Shown: positions 1 to 6,719 of the stretch, piece after piece
Numbering within the stretch: the first letter of the stretch is position 1
How the letters are laid out: each line of letters begins with the position of its first letter
NCBI GenBank assembly: GCA_020353135.1
Contig: CP070688.1
Coordinates: forward strand, 4,396,957 to 4,405,052
DNA length: 8,096 nucleotides
Direction of reading: 5' to 3'
Source of the DNA: Chloroflexota bacterium
GTDB taxonomy: Bacteria > Chloroflexota > Anaerolineae > Promineifilales > Promineifilaceae
The notes under the pieces: model-generated
The model's input: the letters and a program-made list of their open reading frames with translations, nothing else
Databases searched by the model: none
Told to the model about the DNA's origin: nothing
Program-made: the position numbers and the translations under genes

Positions 1-267
1 CGCCAGTAAAAAAGCTGGATATGCAAGGTTCTCGGCAGCTAAAAGGAAGGGTTGTGTTCTATGCCGCTACGATGGAAGCAATGATAAGCCTATACTACTC
101 GAGTTCCACTTTTATGCCTAGGGGCAAACCTCATTCATCTGTAGTTTCCAGATTCCAGAACCCCTATCGAGGAGGAAGCATTCTTAAATGCGACCGGCAT
201 GTGGGGATGCAGCGGCATTTGAGAATGCCTATCTCCTCTCTTGTGGCAACTGAATTAAGCACCTCGA
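1..267. other. Left-edge non-coding region
   Basis: I see no credible gene here. A plus-strand open frame (21-350) has an unstructured, Arg/Ser-rich translation that resembles no family and runs into the 3' end of the opposite-strand lipoprotein gene, so I treat it as chance. No tRNA or rRNA segment is recognisable. The only structure is the cluster of three short inverted repeats at 178-229, just downstream of the lipoprotein stop codon. The region is less GC-rich than the genes to its right, as expected of intergenic DNA. Confidence 0.55.
178..229. repeat. Three consecutive short hairpins with GCAT/ATGC stems
   Basis: Three perfect inverted repeats follow each other: GCATT-CTTA-AATGC (178-191), GCAT-GTGGGG-ATGC (197-210) and GGCATT-TGAG-AATGCC (214-229). 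Their left arms begin about 18-19 bp apart and share the GCAT core, so they may be copies of one small element rather than independent chance hairpins. They lie 39-90 bp past the lipoprotein stop on its transcript, so they could protect or end the 3' end of that mRNA. No T-run follows any stem in the minus direction, so a classic intrinsic terminator is not supported. Confidence 0.45.
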
Positions 268-1695
268 TCAGGATCCTTCAGAGAAGGAGATGCTGGCCAG
301 GAATTGCTCGTACAGTTCCCAGTCCTGCATATCTGCGGCGTGCAGGATAGTAATCTTGTAAAGCTGATCACCATCTATGACGTAGTACTCGTCCATGGCA
401 TAAGCTTGTTGGCTTCGCTCGACAGGAAGCCGCACGGCCGGTAGCCCGCCAATGGTCGTGTCTTGAGCGATAGCCTTATAGGATATGTTGCTGTCCGCTA
501 TCCACTGCCGCACATCGGTCCCGGCCGGCGGGCTATAAAACTCGCTGTTGAAGTGTTGGACAAAGAGCCAGGGCCAATGGTCATCGCCGACAATCGGACC
601 GACGAACTCCACCGCCTCGTCCCGGTTGGCGCCCATGATGTCGGCCTGGCCGGGGTACATGAGGGAATAGCCCAGGGTCTCGTTGGCGTAGGGCAACCAA
701 CCGGTGTAGTCGTAGGCGACGGCGTCGGTCGGAGCCTCGGCGGCCGGGCCGGTGAGGAAGCGAAAGCTGTCTTCCATCTCCTGGTCGTAGGTGACAGAGT
801 AGTTGACATCGGCCGGAAAATGGTAGGATTGGCCCCTGTCCCAGGCGCCTACTTTGCTACCCGCGGGGAAGTACTTGACGACCGTTGCGAAGTTGATCGG
901 GCACTGGGTCTGTTCTAGATCCAGGCCATCGCCTTGAATCGAGATGTCAAAGACACCTTCCTGGCCCGAGGGAGCCTTTTCGCCCAGGCTGCAGCCAGGA
1001 CCATAGCGATCCTTGATGAAGGCGTCCAGTTCTTCGTCGTCGTGGATTTCGACGGTTACGATGGCCCATTTCTGCTGAAAATGGTTTTCCGGGTCGCGCA
1101 GCAGTTCCAGGCTGTTGGTTACGGCCTGGCAATCGGAGAAGAAGGCACGGGTGCCGCCGTCGGCGCTGGTTTCCCTGGTCTCCCCTCCGAGCACGTGATA
1201 GTAGTCGCTGCTGATGTAGACCGTGTCACCGTCCTCAAAGATGGCCACCGGAACGTAAGCCAGCTCCGGCCGGTAGGAATGATCGCCGTTTTCTTCGCTC
1301 CACTTGCAGGAACCGTACATGTGAATCATCGTGCGGGGGATATTGATGGAAAATCCGTTCTCGCGACTGGTATAGCTTAACCAGGTGTCATCCAGCATCG
1401 CCAGGTCCGGCCGTCTGGTCGCGGTCGGGCTGGTTTCCCCCGGCCCTTCTGCTTCGGCGGTTGATTCGGCCGGCGTGGGGGTCAAATCGGCCGTTGGTTC
1501 GGCACCTTCTGCAGCGGCATCTTCTTGATTAATCGCCGGCGTCGCTTGAGGCGCCTCGGTAGCGACCGATTCAGGATCGACTGGCTCGGCGACGGCCGAT
1601 TCCGTATCGATCTGCAATGTTCCACAAGCACTGGCCAAAAGGACAACTGACAGGAATAGGACTGCTGCTATCCCGCTGTAAATTCTGCTATTCAT
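268..1695 (-). CDS. Secreted lipoprotein with duplicated PsbP/Mog1-like domain (tentative)
   Basis: This is a predicted 475-residue exported lipoprotein. Residues 1-23 form a lipoprotein signal peptide: Arg4, a hydrophobic stretch at 9-20 and LLASAC at 19-24. Cys24 is the likely lipidated residue, although Ala rather than Leu at -3 makes the lipobox slightly atypical. Residues 25-97 are a disordered linker rich in Ala, Glu, Pro and Thr. Two globular parts follow, about 101-315 and 327-475. Both open with the same pattern, W-L-x-Y-x5-G-[FY]-S-[IL]-x-x-P (W105-P120 and W333-P348), which suggests a tandem duplication. This opening and the closing pattern (YKITIL...YEQFLASISF) recall PsbP/Mog1-like folds, but that is inference. 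Cys130, 189, 235 and 265 all lie in the first part and could form disulfides. I chose the ATG at 1695 over the TTG at 1701 because the AGGGAG ribosome site lies 6 nt before the ATG but abuts the TTG. A role in surface binding or stress sensing is only a guess. Confidence 0.85.
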   Translation of the reverse strand: MNSRIYSGIAAVLFLSVVLLASACGTLQIDTESAVAEPVDPESVATEAPQATPAINQEDAAAEGAEPTADLTPTPAESTAEAEGPGETSPTATRRPDLAMLDDTWLSYTSRENGFSINIPRTMIHMYGSCKWSEENGDHSYRPELAYVPVAIFEDGDTVYISSDYYHVLGGETRETSADGGTRAFFSDCQAVTNSLELLRDPENHFQQKWAIVTVEIHDDEELDAFIKDRYGPGCSLGEKAPSGQEGVFDISIQGDGLDLEQTQCPINFATVVKYFPAGSKVGAWDRGQSYHFPADVNYSVTYDQEMEDSFRFLTGPAAEAPTDAVAYDYTGWLPYANETLGYSLMYPGQADIMGANRDEAVEFVGPIVGDDHWPWLFVQHFNSEFYSPPAGTDVRQWIADSNISYKAIAQDTTIGGLPAVRLPVERSQQAYAMDEYYVIDGDQLYKITILHAADMQDWELYEQFLASISFSEGS

Positions 1696-1701
1696 TGGCA
1701 A

Positions 1702-1707
1702 CTCCCT
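1702..1707 (-). promoter_or_regulatory. Ribosome binding site of the lipoprotein gene
   Basis: The minus strand reads AGGGAG, then 6 nt, then ATG at 1695-1693. This spacing decides the start in favour of the ATG. The in-frame TTG two codons upstream would have no spacer at all. Confidence 0.7.
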
Positions 1708-1805
1708 GACTAAAACGAGGATTACGGCTCCTCTTTTCTACTTGTTTGGATGGAGTATATAAGGCAGCAATGGCAACGGGATGGCGAAGTTGAAACGACT
1801 TTGTT

Positions 1806-1836
1806 GCATCATGTTACTATCTTGTAACATAGATGC
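1806..1836. promoter_or_regulatory. Long dyad upstream of the lipoprotein gene, candidate operator
   Basis: GCATC (1806-1810) joined to ATGTTAC (1811-1817) pairs with GTAACAT (1824-1830) and GATGC (1832-1836). The arms are 12 bp with one unpaired base (1831) around a 6-bp centre. The inner GTTAC-N6-GTAAC is the kind of symmetric site bound by dimeric repressors of the TetR or MarR type. It lies 111-141 bp upstream of the lipoprotein ATG, far enough to be an upstream operator. An RNA hairpin is possible too, but no T-run follows on either strand. No regulator for it is visible in the window. Confidence 0.45.
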
Positions 1837-1972
1837 CCAGTCCAATTTCCAGCGTCCCACAAGCCGTTATGAGCGCGGAAGCGGTCAGGAGCAGACCAAA
1901 GGCCAGGAGCTCCCAGAGCGATGATAACCCTTACCCGATCTCTCATCCCCAATCAGGATGCCACAAATAGCG

Positions 1973-2001
1973 GCGCCTGTACAGTGACAGATGTCAGGCG
2001 C
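1973..2001 (-). terminator. Possible terminator of the metallopeptidase gene
   Basis: GCGCCTG (1973-1979) pairs with CAGGCGC (1995-2001), and after one bulged base ACA (1981-1983) pairs with TGT (1992-1994). This gives 10 base pairs around an 8-nt loop. It starts 15 bp past the metallopeptidase stop, the right place for a terminator. On the minus strand only a short TATTT stretch follows a few bases later, so the intrinsic terminator signal is weak. Confidence 0.4.
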
Positions 2002-2015
2002 GGTCCGGCCGTAGA

Positions 2016-2852
2016 TCATGAGTTGGCACTCGGAACCGCCCACAAGGCGTCTTCAATCGCCCGGGAGATGTCAGCGTAATCTGTCGCCGGCGGCGTGCCG
2101 GGGAAGAACGGTTGGGGGCGGCCGGCCTGGTCCATGACCCACCAGGCGAAGGCGTCGGCCGTGGCCTCTTCACGATCGTCGCGGCCGGGGTAGCGCAGCC
2201 AAAACCCGTCTTTGGTCTGCCAAGAGGACGATTCGGACGACCGGGCACCAGCCTGGGCGGCGCCGGCTACCTGATGGTAGCCCTCACTGGGCAACCGGCC
2301 CAGACGATGGTCGACGGCGTGGCCCAGCTCGTGGTAGATGTAGAAGCCATGGAGACGTTTAAAGGCGCCGTCGGCCAGGACGATCTCCATCTTCTGATGG
2401 TCCACGATGGCCAGGAGCCGTTCCTCGCCGGGCACGAACTCGGCCTGGAGGCGGACGAACCGGTAACCGGCCAGCAATTGGCGGCCGTCCAAACCGACGC
2501 CGGCCAGCGCCCGCCAGGTATGGTCCATGATCTGCCGCACGGCGAGCATCTCTTGGGCCGTCCAGCGGCTCCCTTGGTCGACGACGAACCAATCCTGGCG
2601 GCTTAACGCTTCGCTTGCCGGAGCTGTTGGCGATGGCGCGGGCTCTTGTTGAACATGCTCGAGGCTTGTTTTTGGGACAGACCAGGCAACCGCGCCAAAA
2701 TGGGCGTCGCCAAAATTGGCGTCGCCAAAATTGGCGTCACTAAAATCGGAGGCGACGGCGTGGCTGCTGCTCCATACCAGCAAGAGCAGGAGCAAAGTGA
2801 CGAATAATTGCTTATTGGATAGACGTTTCGGGGATAGCCGTTTTGGGTACAT
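2016..2852 (-). CDS. Secreted HExxH zinc metallopeptidase
   Basis: This 278-residue protein is a predicted exported zinc peptidase. Residues 1-34 form a signal peptide: Lys/Arg-rich start (K4, R5, K9, R10, K14), a Leu-rich core at 16-27 and an AVA cleavage site at 32-34. The mature chain begins with a short 5-residue repeat (35-54), then a Pro/Ala-rich linker to about 84. The catalytic part runs from about 85 to 278. H174-E-L-G-H178 supplies two zinc ligands and the general base E175, with D181 just after. E228-E-A-T-A-D233 in a following helix is the likely source of the third ligand, making it a gluzincin. HELGHxxD with a later E-rich helix recalls the anthrax-lethal-factor-like and related families, but I cannot assign one. 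The ATG at 2852 is preceded by GAGGTGA. It is divergent from the large regulator, which may control it. The substrate is unknown. Confidence 0.85.
   Translation of the reverse strand: MYPKRLSPKRLSNKQLFVTLLLLLLVWSSSHAVASDFSDANFGDANFGDAHFGAVAWSVPKTSLEHVQQEPAPSPTAPASEALSRQDWFVVDQGSRWTAQEMLAVRQIMDHTWRALAGVGLDGRQLLAGYRFVRLQAEFVPGEERLLAIVDHQKMEIVLADGAFKRLHGFYIYHELGHAVDHRLGRLPSEGYHQVAGAAQAGARSSESSSWQTKDGFWLRYPGRDDREEATADAFAWWVMDQAGRPQPFFPGTPPATDYADISRAIEDALWAVPSANS
2693..2752 (-). repeat. Tandem 15-bp repeat coding a pentapeptide-repeat-like stretch
   Basis: The AAAAT core recurs at exact 15-bp steps (2697, 2712, 2727, 2742), so about four units sit in tandem. The two central units are identical over the full period. 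Read on the minus strand they encode ANFGD-ANFGD-AHFGA (residues 40-54 of the metallopeptidase), preceded by a diverged SDFSD. This matches the pentapeptide repeat pattern A-[ND]-[LF]-x-x. Units of 15 bp keep the frame, so copy number can change without breaking the gene. Each central unit is also an inverted repeat, CGCCAA-AA-TTGGCG. Confidence 0.75.
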
Positions 2853-2855
2853 CTC

Positions 2856-2862
2856 TCACCTC
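2856..2862 (-). promoter_or_regulatory. Ribosome binding site of the metallopeptidase gene
   Basis: GAGGTGA on the minus strand is a strong match to the 16S anti-Shine-Dalgarno complement. The core GAGG lies 6 nt before the ATG at 2852-2850. It contrasts with the divergent regulator gene, which has no such site. Confidence 0.7.
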
Positions 2863-2917
2863 TGCCAGCTCGGGCATAACTTTCGCGATTCCTTCTGCCA
2901 GCAGCATGGATCGAGGC

Positions 2918-2957
2918 CGTCAGCCAGCTGTCCAAAAAACGTCAGCAGACCGTCAGG
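2918..2957. promoter_or_regulatory. CGTCAGC direct repeats at 11-bp phasing, candidate regulator box
   Basis: CGTCAGC occurs at 2918-2924 and 2940-2946, and CGTCAGG at 2951-2957. The starts are 22 and 11 bp apart, that is, on one helical face. The skipped 11-bp slot (2929-2935) keeps only GTC. Antibiotic regulators of the SARP family are known to bind heptameric direct repeats spaced 11 or 22 bp, and the gene just downstream encodes a protein with that DNA-binding and BTAD architecture. Autoregulation and control of the divergent metallopeptidase gene are therefore plausible. One caution: the last repeat ends 23 bp before the -10, whereas classic SARP sites end about 8 bp before it. Confidence 0.5.
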
Positions 2958-2977
2958 CGCGGGAATTCGGCCGGGCG

Positions 2978-2986
2978 TGCTACAAT
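2978..2986 (+). promoter_or_regulatory. Extended -10 promoter of the regulator gene, leaderless
   Basis: TGC followed by TACAAT is an extended -10 element. Its last base is 6 nt before the A of the ATG at 2993, so transcription should start at or next to the start codon. No Shine-Dalgarno sequence is present, which fits a leaderless mRNA. I see no good -35 hexamer at 17-bp spacing, as is common for extended -10 promoters or those needing an activator. Confidence 0.6.
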
Positions 2987-2992
2987 CTCTTC

Positions 2993-5900
2993 ATGCCAGA
3001 TTTGTCGATATCTCTGTTGGGACAGTTCGCGATCCGGGCCGGCGACCGGCCGCTAAAGAAGTTGCGATCGAGAAGCGTGGCGGCCTTGCTCATCGTGTTG
3101 ACCAGCGAAGCTCAACCTCTGCGCCGAGAGTGGTTGATCGAACTGTTGTGGCCCGGGTCCCCGGTCGGGACCGGCCGCAAGAATCTGCGCCAGACGCTTT
3201 ACGAATTACGCCAGGCCATCCCCGAGATCGACGAGCGAAGGTCCGCTGAGAGAAGCTCTGCTGAGCCGAAGATGGGTTCTGCCCAGCCTTTTGTATTGGC
3301 CGACCGGCAAAGCATCTGGCTCAACGAGGCGGGCGACTACCGGGTAGACACGGCCGAGTTCGCCACTTTACTGGATCAGGGTGAGATCGCCGGGCAACGC
3401 AAGGCGGCCGCGTTGTACCAGGGAGATTTCCTGGCCGGGTTCTATCTTCCTGACAGCAGCGCCTTTGAAGAGTGGGCGGCGGCCAGGCGGGCTCTTTACC
3501 GGCGCCTGGTCCTGGATGCTCTTGAACGAGTGGCCCAGCATGATTTGCAGAAAGGGAGCTACGCCAAGGCGGCCGAAGCGGCCCGGCGGCAGCTGGAAAT
3601 AGACAGCTTGGGCGAGAAAGCGCTGCAACAACTAATGATCGCCCTGGCCCTGGACGGGCAGCGCAGTGCCGCTTTAGCAGCTTTTGAGAAGGGCCGGCAG
3701 GAATTGTGGGAGGAATTGGGCGTTGATCCGGGACCGGCGACCGAGGCCATTTACGAGCGCATCGCCGCAGGAGAGATCCATCCGGCCGGCAATGACGTCT
3801 TAACCATGCTCTTGCCAGGCAAATCAGGCCCCCCACCCGCCGGGGAAAGCGATATGCAAACGCCGGCCGAACCCAACCTGGAGGCGCCAGCTACCCCCGA
3901 GCATAATCTACCGGCCGAACCGACGCCTTTTGTCGGCCGGCGACGGGAGGTCGCCGATCTTGTGGACCAGCTGCCCGACCCGGGATGTCGCCTGCTGACG
4001 GTGCTGGGACCGGGCGGCTGCGGTAAGAGCCGGCTGGCTATCCAGGCGGCGCGCCGCCTGGCGGCGGATCGGCCAGACGCCTTTCCTGATGGCGTCTGGT
4101 ACGCTTCACTGGCCCAGCCGGCCGATACGTCGACACTGGTTTCGGCGCTGGTAGATGGATTGCCCTTCAAAGCATTTGACCTGGCCAGGGACCTAGCTTC
4201 GCAGCTCTTTTCCTACCTGGAACAGCGCCGGATTCTGCTATTGCTGGATAACATGGAGTACGCCCAGGCGCCGGAGGGGACGCGGTTGATCGCAGAACTG
4301 TTGGAGCGGGCGGCCAGGATTACCATCCTGGCCTGCAGCCGGACTCGCCTCAACTTGCACGCCGAACAGCTCTTCCCATTGGCCGGGCTCGAGGTGCCGG
4401 AAGAAGCACAGGGGATGATTTCCCTCGAAGAAAGCCGGCGATATAGCGCGATGCAGCTGTTCTTGAACAGCGCCCGCCGGGTACGGCCTGATTTCGAGTT
4501 AACCGAAGCCAACGTCCTGCCTGTCCTGGCTATTTGCCGCCAACTGGGGGGCATCCCCCTGGCCGTCGAATTGGCCGCTTCGTGGATCGAGGTAATGTCG
4601 CCGGCCGAAGTCGCCGTCGAAGTCGAGCGCTGCCTGGATTTCCTGGAGACCGATTGGGTTGACGTCCCCGAACGCCAGCGCAGTTTGAAGACAGTCTTTG
4701 AGACCTCGTGGCGCTTGTTGGATAGTCAAGAGCGGGCAGCCTTCTTGCGCCTGTCCGTCTTTCGCCGCGGGTTCGACTACGAGGCAGCGCGGCAGGTGGC
4801 GGACGCCAGCCATAGAACCTTGTTGGGCCTGCTCAATAAATCCTGGTTGCGGCGGGATGAAAGCGGCCGCTATCTAGCTCACGAAATGCTGCGCCAGTAC
4901 GCTTACCAGCGCCTGGCGGATGACGATATCGCCTGGGAAGCGGCCCGAGACCGGCATGGCGTCCACTTCGCTCATATGATGCGCGAACAGGGTGAATTGC
5001 TAAAGGGGCCGCAGCAAATAGAAGCCACGGCGCGCATCGAAGCTGATTTAGAAAATATCGTGGTCGCCTGGGAGTGGCTCGTGGATAAAGGTCGATTCGA
5101 GACGGCGATCGACGACGTGTTACCGGGCCTGTTTCTCTATTTCGCCGCTCGTGCCCGGGGAGGGCAGCTTGTGGCCATGGTGGATCGGGCACACCAGCGA
5201 TTGAACGACGACGATAATCCCGCATGGCAAGTCGTCTTGCTAGCGACGCGGGCTGCTTTTCCCAACGAGTTTCTGATAACCCGTTATTTCGTCCTCGAGG
5301 TCTATTCGCGATCCGGACAAGAGCAAATCGAGGGCGCGTATACGTTGGCCAGCGAACATGAATTGACCGATCGTCTCGGTTTATGGTCCCTGCTGCTGGC
5401 CATGCTTTATGGCTGGGCCTTTGACCATTCGGGCGCGATTGGATGGCTGCGCCGGCTGGTTGACCTGCACCGGAGGCAGGACGACAGATGGTTATTGGCC
5501 TTTACCCTGGAGAACCTGGGCGGATTGTTGATGCCTTCTGGCCTGGGCCGGCCGGGCGGTCAAGCGGGGACGAGCGAAGCGCATCGCTACCTGGCCGAAG
5601 CCAAATCCTTGTTCGAGGCGCTTGGCGACCGGCGAGAGCGCGGTTACACGTTGCGCCTGTGGGGGCTTCTGAGCAGGGGCGGCGATTTCAGCGAAGCGAA
5701 ACGGCTACTGCTGCTGGCTCAACAGGATTTCCTGGCGGCCGGCGACCCGGTGATGGCAACTGACATCGACATGGCGCTGGCCGGGGTATGCGTCGCCAGA
5801 GCTGAAGTGGACGAAGCTTTCAGCTATTATCAGCACGCCCGGAAAAATTACGCTCAATTGGGAAATCGCCATTTTGAAGCCGGCGCGTTATCCCAGGAAA

Positions 5901-6610
5901 GCCTGGTCGCCTTGCGCCTGGGGACGGTGGAACATGCGCGGGCGGCGCGACAAGAAAGCCTGGCCATCGCCAGGGCAACCGGGAATAAGCTTCACCTTGC
6001 CTGGGGAACGTGGGAGCTAGGCGAGGTCGAGCGTGTGTCCGGCAATTATGATCTGGCGAGGTCGTTGTTTGAGGAGGCCCGGCCCCTATTCACAAGCCTG
6101 GAAGATCCTTTTGGACGCGTTTTTTACGAACGCGGCTTGGGCGATGTGTATTATGGTCTCGGGAATTATGAAGAAGCGAGCCACCGCTTTGAAGAGAGTT
6201 TACGGCTGGCCAAACAGCATTCGCATCAATGGGCGGCCGCTTACGCGCACTTCGGTTTAGGCCGGGTGGAACTCGCCTTAGCTGAACAAGATCAGATCGA
6301 GCAAGTCCAGGACCGTTTCTTGGAAGGACTGCGAGGCGCGTACTACCATCGCTATATTGAACTGTATAACATCGGACTATCCGGCCTGGCGGCCTGTTAC
6401 GCCGCCGCTGGCCGGTCCGAGGAGGCTTTGCGTTTGACCGGAATAGTCTTGGCCAGCCCGCTAACATGGCAAGAGACACGCGGACAGGCCAGCGGCGTGC
6501 AGGAAGCCATCCTGGCCGACCGACCCGAATTGGCGGGAGAAATGGCCGAAGCAGACGGAGAAATTGCCACGATCCGGGTCATGGTGACCGAACTGATAGG
6601 TTCCGATTGA
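2993..6610 (+). CDS. AfsR/SARP-type regulator: winged helix-BTAD, STAND ATPase, TPR
   Basis: This 1205-residue cytoplasmic protein is a large ATP-dependent transcription regulator. Residues 1-90 form an OmpR-type winged-helix DNA-binding domain (LLGQF... ELLWP... RKNLRQTLYELR). Residues about 115-260 are the bacterial transcriptional activation domain (YQGDFLAGF, then helices ending ELGVDPGPATEAIYERI). A Pro-rich linker follows to about 308. The STAND/NB-ARC-like ATPase starts at FVGRRREV: Walker A GPGGCGKS (339-346, K345), Walker B ILLLLDN (414-420, D419), CSR sensor (448-450) and GGIPLA (519-524). A winged-helix segment ends in an H630-centred HEMLRQYA motif. From about 655 to 1180 helical TPR-like repeats (for example GNYDLARSLFEEA, GNYEEASHRFEES) should sense a partner or ligand. 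I start at 2993, not at the in-frame ATG at 2843, because the first 50 residues there look random, overlap the divergent gene and precede the promoter. The ligand and targets are unknown. The 11-bp-phased repeats upstream suggest autoregulation. Confidence 0.93.
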   Translation: MPDLSISLLGQFAIRAGDRPLKKLRSRSVAALLIVLTSEAQPLRREWLIELLWPGSPVGTGRKNLRQTLYELRQAIPEIDERRSAERSSAEPKMGSAQPFVLADRQSIWLNEAGDYRVDTAEFATLLDQGEIAGQRKAAALYQGDFLAGFYLPDSSAFEEWAAARRALYRRLVLDALERVAQHDLQKGSYAKAAEAARRQLEIDSLGEKALQQLMIALALDGQRSAALAAFEKGRQELWEELGVDPGPATEAIYERIAAGEIHPAGNDVLTMLLPGKSGPPPAGESDMQTPAEPNLEAPATPEHNLPAEPTPFVGRRREVADLVDQLPDPGCRLLTVLGPGGCGKSRLAIQAARRLAADRPDAFPDGVWYASLAQPADTSTLVSALVDGLPFKAFDLARDLASQLFSYLEQRRILLLLDNMEYAQAPEGTRLIAELLERAARITILACSRTRLNLHAEQLFPLAGLEVPEEAQGMISLEESRRYSAMQLFLNSARRVRPDFELTEANVLPVLAICRQLGGIPLAVELAASWIEVMSPAEVAVEVERCLDFLETDWVDVPERQRSLKTVFETSWRLLDSQERAAFLRLSVFRRGFDYEAARQVADASHRTLLGLLNKSWLRRDESGRYLAHEMLRQYAYQRLADDDIAWEAARDRHGVHFAHMMREQGELLKGPQQIEATARIEADLENIVVAWEWLVDKGRFETAIDDVLPGLFLYFAARARGGQLVAMVDRAHQRLNDDDNPAWQVVLLATRAAFPNEFLITRYFVLEVYSRSGQEQIEGAYTLASEHELTDRLGLWSLLLAMLYGWAFDHSGAIGWLRRLVDLHRRQDDRWLLAFTLENLGGLLMPSGLGRPGGQAGTSEAHRYLAEAKSLFEALGDRRERGYTLRLWGLLSRGGDFSEAKRLLLLAQQDFLAAGDPVMATDIDMALAGVCVARAEVDEAFSYYQHARKNYAQLGNRHFEAGALSQESLVALRLGTVEHARAARQESLAIARATGNKLHLAWGTWELGEVERVSGNYDLARSLFEEARPLFTSLEDPFGRVFYERGLGDVYYGLGNYEEASHRFEESLRLAKQHSHQWAAAYAHFGLGRVELALAEQDQIEQVQDRFLEGLRGAYYHRYIELYNIGLSGLAACYAAAGRSEEALRLTGIVLASPLTWQETRGQASGVQEAILADRPELAGEMAEADGEIATIRVMVTELIGSD

Positions 6611-6719
6611 TCGCAAGGCCACAATAAACAGCCAGCTAACCAATTTCGTAACTTTCTAAAACAACATCTTTAACCCTCAGGAATACCGGCAACTTATTTC
6701 CGGCCGCGGTGCCTACCCG
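6611..6719. other. Convergent intergenic gap
   Basis: This 109-bp AT-richer gap separates the stops of the regulator and the opposite-strand 412-residue gene. The only dyad I see is a 4-bp CCGG pair flanking a 10-nt loop near 6688-6705, too weak to call a terminator for either gene. Confidence 0.6.

Larger units (their letters stand above)
1702..2015. other. Intergenic region between lipoprotein and metallopeptidase genes
   Basis: This 314-bp stretch holds no supported gene on either strand. It contains the lipoprotein ribosome site, a long dyad at 1806-1836 and a stem-loop at 1973-2001 just after the metallopeptidase stop. A TATACT-like hexamer lies on the minus strand (near 1755-1762) upstream of the lipoprotein gene, but I found no matching -35 box, so I do not call a promoter there. 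Confidence 0.6.

Noticed and set aside
21..350. 109-codon plus-strand open frame at the left edge
   Set aside because: Its composition looks random, it has no ribosome site and it overlaps the 3' end of the lipoprotein gene.
463..1380. Two long plus-strand open frames opposite the lipoprotein gene
   Set aside because: They are shadows of the GC-rich coding strand. The opposite frame has a signal peptide, a lipobox and a ribosome site.
1790..1820. Plus-strand promoter (TTGAAA, TGT-TACTAT)
   Set aside because: The spacing is 19 bp, the -10 lies within the dyad, and no plus-strand gene follows before the opposite-strand peptidase gene.
2112..2606. Plus-strand open frame opposite the metallopeptidase gene
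   Set aside because: It is the antisense shadow of a gene with a clear HELGH motif and signal peptide.
2843..2992. 50-residue N-terminal extension of the regulator
   Set aside because: It overlaps the divergent gene start, contains the promoter and direct repeats, and does not look like protein. The family starts near the LLGQF strand, as from 2993.
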